A DNA stretch of 64,000 nucleotides from Halichondria panicea (GCF_963675165.1 NC_087391.1:5426126-5490125); one strand, 5' to 3'; numbered from the stretch's first letter, positions 13,301 through 26,780 are shown. The notes: generated by a model not told the origin, from the sequence alone. Numbers and translations are program-made.

Positions 13301-14606
13301 AATCATAGTTTGGACTCCTCCCTCCCCAATCCGTTCCCTCCTAAATACTGATAATTGTTCACCCTCCACCCCCGACAGTGTTCCCTCTCATTTTTGTCCT
13401 TATCCCGATGATCATTGATCTGGCTGACGGGACAACTCCCGAGACAGACCTCATCATCACTCGGAATGTGGATCCCTTCACTGGAGATATTATCGGAGGA
13501 TTGTGAGTTTAACTGTTTGTGTACAATGTCTGGATTGCAAGTCGATATAGCAATTCAATTTACAGTGCTGTTTGTGTGGCAATGATTTCTAATTAATATC
13601 TGGATGACCCCCCCCCCCATTATATTTGTATTTGATTTTTGTATGCAGCTGCTTCCTCAAGCATCCTGGAGTGTTCTTTGGTGCTTTCCTGGCTCCTATA
13701 TTTGCCGTTCTCCTCTTCAACCTGGTCATCTTCATCTGGGTCATTGTCATCCTCGTGAAACACACTCGCGGGCAAGTGAAGAGGTCTAACGAAAATATGA
13801 AGCCAAAAACTGTTTTCCGACTCCTCGTGAGCATCTCAGGTGTCATGTTCCTGTTCGGCCTCACCTGGCTCTTTGCTGCCTTCACGTTCCAAATTGGTGG
13901 AGATAACATTCTCAGGACAATTTTCCAAATTTTGTTCACTGTCTTTGCATCATTTCAAGGATTCTTCATTTTCCTTTTCTTCTGTGTTTTCAACACTGAG
14001 GCTCGTGAATCATGGAGAGAGTTTCTATCATGTGGCCGCTACAAGTCCTCACTCCTCCACCCCTCACAGTATAAGAACTCGAGCTCTGCGGGAACAGGCA
14101 CTCGTACTCACAAGGCAAAGACAGGCACTTCAGCTGCATCATCCAGTACTGTGTACAATTCTGCCACCCTTGAAAAGGCTGTGTTTAATTCTGAGGCCAG
14201 TCCAATATCAGAGAAGAGAGATTTGAGTAAAAAGGAGGATAGGTATACAGAGATCCCGTTAACGATAAGGGAAGCAACTGCGGAAGAGAGTGTTTCAACT
14301 TTCAAGGGCACCTCGGGAAATACTGTCGAGCAAGATGCAAGCAGAGGTAAAGTTGAGACCTCCCTCAGTTCTACTAGATCAGCTGAAGAAGGAGTGTCTA
14401 CTTTCAGTCCTCCTGATATCGTTGTCGAGTGTCAAGTGGACGGAGATGACAATGAGAAGACACCTCCAAATTGGTCAGACGCAAGCCCTGTTGTCAAGGC
14501 CAGGGTAAAGCGCTACTCTACAAAGAAGGTCTCCAAGCACCACATTGAAGAGTATGAGATAGACTTTGAAGAGGATGGAAGCGATGAAGAAGTGGCACAA
14601 GCTTAG
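4361..14606 (+). CDS. adhesion GPCR 1: mucin stalk, Calx-beta, LDLa, SRCR, GAIN/GPS, 7TM
   Basis: About 31 exons. Exon 1 (4361-4439) is a signal peptide (MNKFAVTVVLVAAALVV). Then follow an Ig-like module (4498-4782), a Thr/Pro repeat stalk leading into a Calx-beta-like module (4931-5680, 5897-6106), two LDLa modules (6181-6309 with DNSDETNC; 6426-6578), SRCR modules (6775-6930 + 7315-7473, 7633-7809 + 7881-8078, 8246-8683), unassigned extracellular exons (8740 to about 9891), a second Calx-beta-like module (9945 to about 10634) and a third LDLa (10880-11020). A GAIN-type region follows (11420-12422), then the GPS exon (12569-12709: [18 protein letters not shown], predicted cut between Leu and Thr) and seven membrane segments (12770-13268, about 13380-13503, 13649 on). 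The roughly 200-residue cytoplasmic tail is rich in Ser, Thr and charged residues. Ligand unknown. A paralogue follows immediately downstream. Small exons near 10486 and 11314 are the least certain. Confidence 0.85.
4960..5530 (+). repeat. 27-bp coding minisatellite (9-residue Thr/Pro repeat)
   Basis: About 19 tandem units encode variants of VEPTTLATT, with Leu, Met or Gln at position 6 and one IPPTTQATT unit. The result is a mucin-like, probably O-glycosylated stalk near the N terminus of adhesion GPCR 1. The downstream paralogue has no such stalk. Units differ only at a few synonymous or Leu/Met positions, so the array has probably expanded recently. Confidence 0.95.
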
Positions 14607-14833
14607 CATCAGTAATATTTATGAACAACCCTTTTTCTGCATTTCTAGTTAGTCTCTCCAACTACAATAATTTTTACCAAAATGATTTAGGCGCATGCGC
14701 ATTATTTAAGGTGGGCGTTGGAATGAGCCGGATATGAACTGTTAATTTTTCTTATTGCCAGAAGTGGCCTATAATTATAGTGTCAGCCCATGCATTGGCC
14801 AGATATTCACTACTTATTATAGAGAACACAAAG

Positions 14834-17800
14834 ATGGCCAAGTACAGACTAGCTGTGGCTCTATTAGCTGCAGCACTGGGCTTGCTTACTACAGGAACTC
14901 TATCACAAGTAACATCAATCATTACCAGTAAGGTCTAATAGGTTGTAGCTCATTTAGCTCAGTATAGGCCTTAGTTATACAATACACAAGTAGTCAGTGC
15001 ATTCAGCCCTATGCAGCAGCTATGTACGTTGTCATTGTGCAGATCCTCCAGCTGGCAGCACGGTAAACACATTCCCGGATAGTGCTGAATTTCAATGCTC
15101 TGTTGAAGTGAACGATACGCAAGTACAAATTCAGTGGTACATCGATGGAAATGAACTCAGAAGCAGCCTGATCATCGAGGGCTATAGCATATCTGCATCA
15201 ACCACTGGGACCTTTGACAGCTTTCTGACTGTCCCTGCCCCAAGAGATTCCCCAGAAGTCTTTCCATTTTTTTTCAATATAACCTGTGCACCACCTGGAT
15301 CCCCTGAGGCTTTCTATGCCAACTTCACTTTGATAGGTGAGCCACGCCCTTTATTGTACTGAAAACCCACTAATATTCTACTCCTCCACTATGCAGTTCA
15401 ACTCGTAGATCTCCGGTTTGGACCGGTGGAGGGTGATGTGATTGCACCTGAAGGATTCAATGTCTCCGTCTGTGTGGACGCAATTATGGTAGCTGAGGGT
15501 GTTTCGTCACCCTTCCCCATTTCTGTTGATTTACGAGTGCTTCCACAATCCACAGCATCAGGTACCACCTCCACCTCAATTCAATGTTACTTGTGTATAA
15601 AGTATATATATACATGTGGACTGCTGCATGTGACTCAGTTTTCCCTGCAGGTGATGACTATGATATCCCACCATTCGTCTCATTTGATGGATTCATGGAA
15701 GTATGTGTGAATGTGTATATTGTCGATGATGGTGACAATACAGAGGACGTAGAAACAATTGAAATTCAGTTGGAGAATTCGAGTAGTTCAAACGCAAGAA
15801 TTGTCCCAGGATCGTCTATTAGAATGATATCCATCCCTTGTACTGAGAATGCAGTGAGACTGACTGGTGGAGTTGACAGTGAACAGGGGAGAGTGGAGAT
15901 TTGTTATCAGGGAGCCTGGGGGTCTGTCTGCACTGCTGAGTGGGACCAACCTGATGCACAAGTGGTGTGCAGGCAGCTGGGATTAATGGAACGTAAGTTA
16001 TTCATTTGTTATAAGAGTACCAGTATTTTATGACGTTTTGTTAATTGCTACAGAACCGTCTGCATACGTGAATACCTTTGGAAATGTTTTCCCCAATGGA
16101 GGCGGAAGACCAGTGTTTAATGGTGCACAATGTGTTGGTACTGAGCCGGACCTGCTCAACTGCACCAGTGTGAGCGGTGGACTCTCAGCAAATGTTGTAT
16201 GCCCGCTCGGTATTGGCAATACAAATGCTGCAGTAGACTGTGCAGGACGCACTGAACGTGAGTGGGCAGGCCACCTATAAATAGGAATAAGATGATGGTA
16301 TCAAAGAAGCTAGCTGATCCTTCAAGTCTTTGTTTGTAGTTGAATGCAAGCCAATAATTAGCTCAAAATACTCAAAATAGGCATTGGAATACACTTCTAT
16401 ATATACTGACTGCAGCTTTATTCAACTTTGAGATGCCTCAAATGAACTTGGTTGAGGGAGATACTCCAGAAGTGTGTGTAGTGCTGGAGAGTGGAGTTAT
16501 CACAGTGCCATTGATCATCGGGTTAGAAATCCCACCTATTGAGTCACCCACACCATCAGCAACATGTGAGTCATCATCACCTATAAATTATACTGGCATG
16601 AGATTTGGAAGCTTTGCAAGAACATGCATGCACTAAGTGCATGATAGCTTCACTTTATCAATGACTCACCACCTTGTTCTCAACAGTTCGTGTCGACTTT
16701 ATAACCACACCTCCTCTGGATAATGAGATTCAAACACTGACTCTCACCTTTAACCCCGGCCAGACGTCCCAATGCTTCAATGTCACACTTTTAGACGATG
16801 ATGATATCGAAAATACCGAGGAAATTATCTTTGAGTTAATCTCTTCCCTGCGATCTCCTCGTAGGCAAAGAATCCTCCTTATTGACAATGACAGTGAGTC
16901 TGTGTTATCATTATTATTGCAGTGCATATCATTCATATAGTCCTAAAGTTATCTTGTATTATTCACGTTACATACTCAAAGACCAAATACCAATGTTTGT
17001 TGTTTCACTAACAAAGGGATTGGCTGTATAGCCACAAAGTTACAGATGTAGCTTTGATTTTCAATGTATTTATAGATGTTGTGCACATGTGTGCATGCAT
17101 ATAATATAATAATATAGAGCGTACGCGTACAGCTACATGTACTTTGTGCAGTGAACTGTGGTAATGGCAGTTTGTGTGTTGATCGTGTCCAAGCCTCCAC
17201 TCACTGTATCGATGTGATGAGAGTGTGCGATGGATTTACAGACTGTGTGGACAATTCTGACGAGACCAACTGCCCAGGTAATCATGCAGGCCTAAAACTA
17301 AAAAATGTTTGTAATTTGTCTGCTCTTAATATTGAATTTAAACTGTGTGCCCTACTCAAGCCATAGCAGCTAATTTGGTCAACTGTAATGTCATCCCGTA
17401 TCTCTTTACATACATGCAGTTTGCCCTGGGGGCCAGTACACGTGTCTTTCAGAAGACACCTGTCTGAACTCCAGCATGATATGCGATGGCTACCCTGACT
17501 GTGTGGGCAGGCTACCTGGGCTTAGTCAAGTGTTGGGAGTAGACGAGTTTCAAGGATGCCCTCCTGATGGTATGTGCACAGGATGTGAAGTCATGCAAGT
17601 GTACGGGGGAGATCATACCACCACAGAGAGTCAAGTGCTTTGTTTGATTTTGCATATCAGGGCCTCTGTGACACTGTTGTGGTGTTAATGAATTCATAGT
17701 TCCCTATAAATGTCAAATTAGTTAGTGCTGCTGTAGAAAGGTCATTTAATAGCCTTCCTTATAATCGAGGTTGCTATGGTTCTGAATAGCAATTACCTTA

Positions 17801-19526
17801 ACCTCATTGCTCATAGCTAATTTCTCTCTGCACTGCACATATGCAGGTTGTGTTCCTGGGTCTGTTGATTTGGTGGGAGGTGTGAGGGAGAGAGAGGGAG
17901 CTGTGAGAGTGTGTATGAATGGCAACCGTGTCCCAGTCAGTGCCACTGGACTCTCTATACTGGAGGCCAGTCTACTCTGCAGGGAGAGTGGGCTAGGGCA
18001 AGGTAGGCTGCATCATGTGTGAACATTAAATATGTTGAAAGAGTACACATGCATTGCATGCATGTGCATGTGGGCTTACTTGCAAACAAGAGCTCATACA
18101 TTTCTTACAGTATAAAACACACATACGCACCTTCATAATGTAATTAGGGATTGAGTATCTTCAACTTTATATATATTGATTTAGCTAACTACCAATCATG
18201 AAAGTGTTCTGTCCATTAGATATAATTATGCGCTGTTTATATTGTCTATTGCATCCCGGGCAAGGTATATAGGCTGTACCAGAGCCACTGTATAGATACA
18301 GATAGCTAATGTTGCAAATCCCCTTCCCCCAGAATCTTTGCAACACACCAGTAAAGCGTAGAGCATTACACGTTCCTTAAATTGAATATGTGTACACGCA
18401 GGACAATTGTTATCTGTTTTACTACTTAAGTGTATATATGAGCATTTCCCATATAGCACAGTGCTCAACACTTTTATTCATGTGTTGCGGCCAACTTGAG
18501 TCTATTGTGTTAATCATTGTGGTAAGTGTGTGTGCTCATTTCAAGTGTTTATTAGGCATGCTATAGTAGTTAAGGGTATCATCATTATAGCCAAGAACTC
18601 TTGCTATAGCATGTACAGTACATGTAGTGCTTTCCTTATTTTCATAATAAATCAGTGTGTTGTGTCCACTGTCCTTATGAGCAATTTATGATGTTTAGTA
18701 TGCCCTTTGCTCCCTAAAGATATGTGTACCACATTAATAATTATGAGGAATGCAAAGGTGTGTGTGTTTGTGCCAGTAAGGGTTTATAATTAACAAAAAC
18801 ACTTCCCTTAGAGAGATCATTGTATGGACTCAGTGTTGAAACATTGCATTACATTCGTCACACCTTACACATACAGGTGGCTACCCATACCCCACCAGTC
18901 GGCTGCCTACCACCACCGTGGTTACAGTGTCCTGCACAGATGGAGACACATCTCTCTCAGAGTGTGCCGTAAGCTTGGAATCAGCTCCTCTTAATCTTAT
19001 GGGTCAACAAGCCTCCCTCACTTGCAGAGGTATGATATAGGGCTGGATGTATACATGTGAATGCAATGTAATTCAGCCGAGGCTCATGTGACCTGCATAT
19101 ACTATGGATCAACTGCAGATAATTACTATACTTAATCTATAGCTGTATAATTATACATACTCACATCAATTTCTTGTCTATACATGTATCCAGCTGAGAC
19201 TTGCACTGATGGGCGTGTGAGGGTGGTGTCTGGTGATGGGTTGGAGTCGAGGGAGGGACGTGTGGAGGTATGCTACAGAGGAGTGTGGGGGGCCATCCTC
19301 GATGACAGGTGGACCAACAGAGATGCAGCTGTCGTCTGTAGAGAGATGGGATACCCGGCACAAGGTCAGTCTCCGAGGCATCGAAATGTATTTTTAGTAG
19401 TACAATAATAGTAGAATGGTGTTCTATTAATCACAATTTCATTGTTTGCAAACACACACCTCTAATATTCCAATTTGTCTATACATGTATACCAAAGTGC
19501 ATTTGCACCAGAGTTATCACACACTT

Positions 19527-19582
<56 letters not shown>

Positions 19583-19617
19583 ACACACACACGCACACAC
19601 ACACCCACACACACACA

Positions 19618-19648
<31 letters not shown>

Positions 19649-19670
19649 CCACACACACGCACACACACAC

Positions 19671-19731
<61 letters not shown>

Positions 19732-22700
19732 AGCCATGCCAATCTTTGGTGCTGTGTATGATGATGAACTTCTGCCATTTGTTAGCAATGGTTTCACCTG
19801 TGCTGGTAATGAGAGTAGTATCATGGACTGCCCTGGCTCCACCCCCTTCCTCGACCCGCCTCAACTGGGAACACAATTTAATAGCATATTTAACATAGTC
19901 GGAGTGCGTTGCGATGGTGAGTGTCAATTATTAGTATGTTAATTACTGTGCAATCTTATTGATGAAAAAGTGAGAAGTTGATTCGAGTTTTTGTCTTGTC
20001 TCATGCATCTCTTTTCGGCGGCCTCTAGGGGTCGAGCAGATAACAGTAGTGTGTGTTTGTATAATTAGCTTCCCTCTTCCCTTCTCCCACAGACTACCAG
20101 TCTAATGGATGCACAGACATGGACGTGAGACTCACCTACAGGGGAGCTAGTGGCTACTCCGGCCAGTTTGAGATCTGCAATAACGGCATCTGGCAGAGAA
20201 CATGTAGTAACAGCAATTTCGAACAAAATGCTGCTACTGCTGCCTGTAGTCAGCTCTTTGGGCTCTTTGGGTTCGTAAACCCACCTACACTGGCTACAAT
20301 TACATCATTTCCTGAGGTTTTGTCCGAAACAGGTCCAGCGTATGATAGGGCGTTATTTTGTGGGTTATCAGATGCAAGTATTAGGAACTGTGGGTTCGAA
20401 CCATCGGATATTTGTAACCCTGACAACCAGCCGACTGTCACCTGTCCCAGTAAGTCTTCTCGAAAGTTATCTTACCTGCAAATGACTTAGCTTTAGCCAA
20501 GTGATTGTAAACACACTGTATAATACGATCCCTCTGCTCCTCCCACAGGCCCTCCTGTGGTATACGTGTCACCAATCAGCGTGGATCATGTCTACCGAGT
20601 GGAGACTGGCTATATGCCTAGCGTCTCATGTGCAGTTGACTTAAACACAAATCCTTTAGCGTCTTTTTCACCAGGTGGTGGTTTGCCTGGTTTGCGCAAG
20701 AAGAGGGTGATTGCCCAGGCCCAGTTACCTTTAGAGTCTCGTAGAGTGTTCAATGAACCTGTCTTTGATGGGGGGATTAGAACATCGACTTGTTCAGCGT
20801 TTAATGGAGTGAATACAACTACTGTGAACATCACTGTTGAAGTACTTGGTATGTTGTTGCCATGGGTTACGTATCTATATATAACCCCTCCCCCACCCAC
20901 TCACGCACATAGTTGGAGAAGGACCACCAGAATTTGCATTTCTTCAGATGTCAAGTTTCAGTTCTCAGCGTTTCGCACAACTTCCTAACTTGGCTACTAT
21001 TGCCCCGCCCATCAACCTCGAACAGCTGCCAGAATCAGTGAGTGTTAGTGTTCATGTAGAGTCTCGGAACTAGTTGTATATAGTATAGTTTATGTGTGTG
21101 TTCCGCAGTCCCCCTCCCCCTCCCTGGTGTAACCAACCATACACACAGTTTGTCACCTCCCTCTCCCTTTTAGTTGCAGATGCTGATAAGTGAGAGAACA
21201 CCCGGAGTGCAGATAGTGAGTAGCTGTGCGCTCATTGAGAGGTAAGAACACTTTAATCTAGCTTGTCTCACTAAAATTGACTAATTTCTTTCCATACAAT
21301 AGTCCAATCGATGTAGAGAGAGGACTGGACAGGATCGAGTGTGAGATAGTCCACTATAACAGACCAGACCAGACCGAGGTGACCACAGCTGCTCAAGTTG
21401 CTACGAGACTAGGGACATTGCTAACACTGGTGAACACGCCAGCACTATTTAATATTGTAGTGATCGGTGAGTACTATGAGCTAGGTCATGTGATATCCTA
21501 TGCCTGTCATGTGATACCGTCCATCCACGCACAGAACCGGCTCAGGTGGCATTCACTAGTCTTGAGAGTATTGCTGTTGAGGGAGATGGTGTTGTTACTA
21601 TCTGTTTGGCCGTCATTAGCGGCGAGATAACCACACCCACTAACATAAATCTCACAACTTTCCCCGGCTTGTTAATTGACAGCCCCCCTGACACTGAGAT
21701 AAATATAGCACTTGCAAGTGGTGAGTTGGTAATTAACTTGATCACTATTTATTGTATGTATTATATATACTATAGCTGTAAGGCTCCGGGACTCTTTCAG
21801 TTGCCATAACTTGAGTTCTGTCAATCCAATTTCACTGCTTTTGTGATTTTCTGCACTTAGAAAGAGATCTTTCAAATGGTACCATCAATGTTTATATTTG
21901 GGAGATGCTAATTTCAGCCCAATACCATGGATCCAAAGGCGAAAAATGATTAGGGTCCAAAAACAAAATTTTGAATTTAAACATGACATATGAAAAGTCT
22001 TTCTAAGCTTTCAGAAATCATAAAAATTTTGAATTTGGAACATCAAAACTCAGTTGAAAGATGTTCAACTACCCCCCCCACTTCCACTTATCACCATTTC
22101 CCTGCAGAGGGCACTGACTACAACATTGCTGGGGGGCTTGCCGAGGATGTTAACGGGTTCCCTGTTGTCCTAACACTGACCCTCCAAATCGGGGCCACTC
22201 AGGCGTGCTTCGATGTCGACATTGTGGACGATGCTGTGTTTGACGGGGAGAGTGACCGTGCTGTTGAGCAGGTGACCTTCTCCTACTCAGGCTCCTCCCC
22301 CACAGTGGCCAGAGTCAACCTCCGTCACACACTAGTCATCCTGGATAATGATCGTAAGATTTACACTCAGGCCAAAATATGCATTCTAGCTGTATAATTA
22401 TAGCTCTAGAAGCTTTTCAAAATGAATGGCATATTCCTTATTTTTGTACATGGCTATGATTAACATTATTTTTGTATACTAGAGAAATTCCGTTAGCTTT
22501 TTTGCAATCCTAACTGTGTTGTTTCCTAGGTAACTGCTCGGCTGATTTTGGATTGGGTAGTCGTTTGTGTGCCAACACGGTGAGACTCAGTGTAGACTGC
22601 ATCCTTCCGGCTCAAGTGTGTGACTTTAACACTGCCGACTGTCCCGATGTGTCCGATGAACTCAACTGTCCGTGTGAGTATTATACATTGAATATAATCA

Positions 22701-25700
22701 CCATCAGTATTATAGTGTACTGCATATACAGTTATATCACCTGTGTGTGCAAGCTTAGCTGTTTAGTAGCCAGAGTATATTAAACTGTTAAGTTATTGCT
22801 CGTGTGCTTATGTTTGAACCCCTCCCAACACACACAGCTCCAATTGAGGATATTGTCAACCAAACAGTAAGTTTTGATAATTATAAAATCATTATTCATG
22901 CACAAACTTGTTAATAACTTTTTTTAGATATCAGTGGAGACCTACACCAACGTCAGTGAGGTTGTGTCGTCCTTTGCTGCCCTCTCCGAGAACAGGACGT
23001 TCCTTCAGACCATGCAGTTTCTGAATGATGTGTCCACCGTGTTGAACAACATCGCTAACTTGACCAACACCACAAATACTCGTATTAATGAAACGGTATG
23101 CTAGGATTTTATAAATCTATGAAACAAGATATCGATCGGTTGACTATTGTTGTTTATTTGATCTCCAGGTGGTGACAAATTTGGGTCAGACTTTGAACTC
23201 CCTCATACAATGGCAGCCCTCCAATCTTGAGGTCGACACCACCTCCAGGTACGGAATGCTCCTCTTAGAACATTGTGATGGTAGCAACAATTTAGCAAAA
23301 GATTTCTGTTGCCAAATAAGTTGATCTCAGAGAGCATAATTATAATTATATAGCTATAGTTGAATAAGACTGACATGTACGTATTAACATGTACCACCAC
23401 CTACATACAGAATTGTTGAATCTTTTGAGGAGGTGGCAACACAATTTGCACAACAGTCCAACCTCACTATGGAATTCACTGATTTCACAATTGTCATTGA
23501 ACTGGTGAATATATACTTTTGTTAATGTATCAGTAGAGCTAGGAATGTAGAGCTACATGTAGCTGCATGTACAATAACTGTGCAGCTGTTGACAACTGCT
23601 TGTTGCTCTGTTCAGGGGGCAACTGAAACATTTATGAGAGAAGGAAGAACAGAAGACTTTACCCGTATAGGTATGTATATATACGTTGGTTGTTTATCTC
23701 CTAGTACACCACCCCCCCCACAGCTGGAGTCTCCGCCTCCATCGCACTCCCACCCTCGCTCTTCAACCAGGTACCAGCTGACAGACGCATCATCGGTGTG
23801 TACTTTGCACTCTATGAAAACTCCGCTCTTTTGCCGACAAACTTGTCAGCTGTAGTGAGGGACAACGTGACGGTGCAGGAGACGTTTGTGGGTACTCCTA
23901 TTGTGGCCGCTACCGTGGGACCTGGTATTGACTTTGGTGACGATGTTCCCCTCAATCCCCCTGTAGTCATCACACTAGGCCTGCTACCTCTATCAGAGAA
24001 CGCAAGTGTAAGGACCCATCTCAATTTCTGTCTCTTCATAATCAGTGTTGCCAATCTAAATTCATTTTGTGTATCCCTACTTGTACAAGTTCTTCATTGT
24101 ACTGTTCCTTCAGGCTAACCTCGGCACTGCTCGCTGTGTGTCCTGGGACTTCGTCACTGACAGCTGGATCACAGACGGTTGTACCACTGAAGTGGTGAAT
24201 GAGACCACTTTCCGTTGCAGCTGTACCCATCTCACCAATTTTGCTGTGCTCGTTGTAAGTTCACTGACCATGGCCATGCAGTATATGCTGCAGTGATGGG
24301 TGTATAATTCAGTCTCCTGTACTTTTTTTCGCCCTCAGGACATTTGCCAAAGAGCTCAGGACTGTGTCAATAATGAGATAGTGGATCAGGTGCTCTCCTT
24401 TATAAGCTACATAGGCGTAGCGCTGTCTTGCGTAGGACTGGTGGTCACAATTATCACTCTAATTTTGTTCAAGTAAGTATCTTTCATAATTGTAGTGTGC
24501 CATTGTCTGTAGGCTTTTAGGATTTTTTTGGTGGACAAAGTTTAGCTGTGTTTTCTATGTTTTGCAGAAAACTGAGGGAGAGAGACAACTCGAAGTACCA
24601 CATCCAGCTGTCCATAGCCATCCTGTGCATGCTCATTGTGTTTGCTGTGGGTATTGAACGTATCGAGGTGTACGGAGGCTGTGTGTTTGTGTCCATCCTC
24701 ATCCACTACTTCTCTCTGGTGGCCGTCATGTGGATGGGGGCAGAGGCCTTGCTCATGTTTCAGAAACTAGTCATAGTCTTCATGAGTATCACGACCAAGT
24801 TTATTGTCATTCTGTCTCTAGTTTGTTGGTGTAAGTTTGCAAATAGGTATACAGTATGTAGTATCAAGGGCCTCAGTATTATGCATTAAATTGTCGTGCA
24901 ACCTTTTCATCAGATTCTAGTTCACTCGAAGTGAGTCTATACACTAGTTTACATAATTATACACTGGAGGTTGATGTATAAGTTTGCTAATAGGTATACA
25001 TGACGTATATAGTAGCATTTTTGAAAGAGTGGTACCACTTTACCATTTGCTGGACTGATTAGTGCAAGCCCTAGAGTTACATAATTTAAGTTTTATTGTT
25101 CTAGAAGCTTATGACCCACAAGGCAGCCGTAGCAAAGCAGCTTCAGTTTCTATAGTAACAATTCACCCCACCTCCTCCCTCCTAAATATCGACCATGCAT
25201 TATTCACCCCCCCCCCCCCCCCCACAGTGTTCCCTCTGATTCCTGTCCTCATCCCGATGATCATTGATCTGGCTGACGGGACAACTCCCGAGACAGACCT
25301 CATCATCACTAGGAATGTGGACCCCTCCACTGGAGATGTCATTGGAGGATTGTGAGCTTAATTGTTTTTGCGTACAATGTCTGGATTGCAAGTCGATAGT
25401 AATTCAATTACAGTGCTGCATGTTTATATGGCTATGCATGATTAAGTGCATTGATTTGATGAGTGTTTTTGTATGCAGCTGCTTCCTCAAGCATCCTGGA
25501 GTGTTCTTTGGTGCTTTCCTGGCTCCTATATTTGCCATTATCCTCTTCAACATGGTCATCTTCATCTGGGTCATTGTCATCCTCCTAAAACACACTCGCG
25601 GAAAAATAGAGAGATCAAGTGAAAAAATGAGTTCCAAGACTGCCCTCAGACTCCTTGTGAGCATCTCAGGTGTTATGTTCCTGTTCGGCCTCACCTGGCT

Positions 25701-26334
25701 ATTTGCTGTCTTCACGTTCAGTATTGATGGTAGCAACGTTGTTCGAACTGTCTTCCAAATTTTGTTCACTGTCTTTGTAGCATTCCAAGGCTTTTACATC
25801 TTTCTGTTCTTTGTTGTCTTCAACTCAGAGGCCCGTGAATCATGGAGAGAGTTTCTATCGTGTGGCCGCTACAAGTCCGAGCTCCTCCACCCCTCACAGT
25901 ATAAGAACACAAGTTCTGCGGGAACAGGAACTCGTACTCACAAGACTAAGACGGGCACCACCATTGCATCATCTGCTGTAGTCAACACGAACAGCAAATC
26001 AGCCAATCTCGATTCTGAGGCTGGCCCACTCCCAGAGAAAATTGATTTGAACAATAATGATGAGAAACCAACAGATATTCCGCTAACATCCACGGGTCAA
26101 GCACAACTAGCTGAAGAAGGAGTGTCTACTTTCAGTCACCCCAATATCGTTGTCGAGAGTCAAGTGGACGGAGATGACGATGAGAAGACACCTCCAAATT
26201 GGTCAGACGCAAGCCCTGTTGCCAACGCCAGAGTCAAGCGCTACTCTACAAAGAAGGCTTCCAAGCACCACATTGAAGAGTATGAGATAGACTTTGAAAA
26301 TGGTGACAGTGACCAAGAAGTGCCTGAAACTTAG
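14834..26334 (+). CDS. adhesion GPCR 2: Ig-like, Calx-beta, SRCR, LDLa, GAIN/GPS, 7TM
   Basis: About 32 exons, paralogous to the gene upstream. Signal peptide exon 14834-14927 ([20 protein letters not shown]). Modules in order: Ig-like (15043-15336), Calx-beta-like fused to an SRCR first half (15397-15561, 15651-15992), SRCR second half (16054-16257), Calx-beta-like (16416-16565, 16687-16893, ending LLIDND), two LDLa (17152-17277, 17420-17569), three more SRCR (17847-18002 + 18877-19029; 19194-19364 + 19731-19916; 20093-20449), unassigned extracellular exons (20549 to about 21465), Calx-beta-like (about 21536-22353), LDLa (about 22530-22673), GAIN region (22929-24006), GPS (24116-24256: [19 protein letters not shown]), then 7TM and tail (24339-26334). 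Compared with copy 1 it gains an SRCR and lacks the Thr/Pro stalk. SRCR-bearing adhesion GPCRs are not a human architecture. Ligand unknown. Confidence 0.85.
18003..18876 (+). other. long intron of adhesion GPCR 2
   Basis: The 874-base intron lies between the two halves of an SRCR module. I see no ORF, RNA gene or clear repeat in it. Its first roughly 20 bases are still identical to the matching intron of copy 1. Confidence 0.7.
19529..19730. repeat. (CA)n microsatellite, about 200 bp
   Basis: Long CA run with scattered CC and CG interruptions in an intron of adhesion GPCR 2. It runs straight into the acceptor: its last CACAG is the splice site of the exon at 19731. ORFs called across it are artefacts. 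Confidence 0.97.
21786..22076. mobile_element. foldback element family A, copy 2
   Basis: Starts at ACTCTTTCAGTTGCCATAAC and ends at AAAGATGTTCAACTACCCCC. It contains the paired arms CTTAGAAAGAGATCTTTCAAA and TCTTTCTAAGCTTTCAGAAA around a central ACCATGGAT. It fills most of an intron of adhesion GPCR 2, and its right end lies about 30 bases from the acceptor at 22108. Confidence 0.8.
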
Positions 26335-26780
26335 AATCATCATACTCATATTCCGATTGTAACTGACTGTGTAGTGTTAATCATACAGTGTAGCTAGGCT
26401 TTATAAAATCATGTCATCACATGCAGGCAAGCATATCAGTAGTACCAGGAGTACCGGTGTCGGCATCCCCTGCAGTACTAATATTCAATCATATTATTAT
26501 TATAATTATGTTCAAACTGAATAGAGTGGGTGTTGCAATCTGTTCAAGATACCACCATAGATCTATAGTAGTAGCTACACCTGAGAGGCTAAAAAACTCA
26601 GTAGATCTAGATCTACAAATTGCATGCATAGACTATAATTTATATGTATAGTCTCATGGTGTTCCTACATACCGATAATTATAGTCTGGATCGAGTTCAT
26701 ATAAGTAGATCTAGACTATACTGCTATAGATATATATAAGCATGATATATAAGGATAACTTTATTAATCCCTGCCTTCAA
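26335..26780. other. 3' UTR and intergenic sequence after adhesion GPCR 2
   Basis: AT-rich sequence with no convincing coding potential. The stretch from about 26341 to 26430 (AACTGACTGTGTAG ... ATGTCATCACATGCAG) recurs in altered form at about 26955-27055, after the tail pseudogene. This shows that the duplication that made the pseudogene included 3' flank. Confidence 0.6.

Noticed and set aside
19446-19942. Several long frames rich in His-Thr or Cys-Val
   Set aside because: They are translations of the CA microsatellite in an intron; only the part from 19731 on ([13 protein letters not shown]) is an exon.
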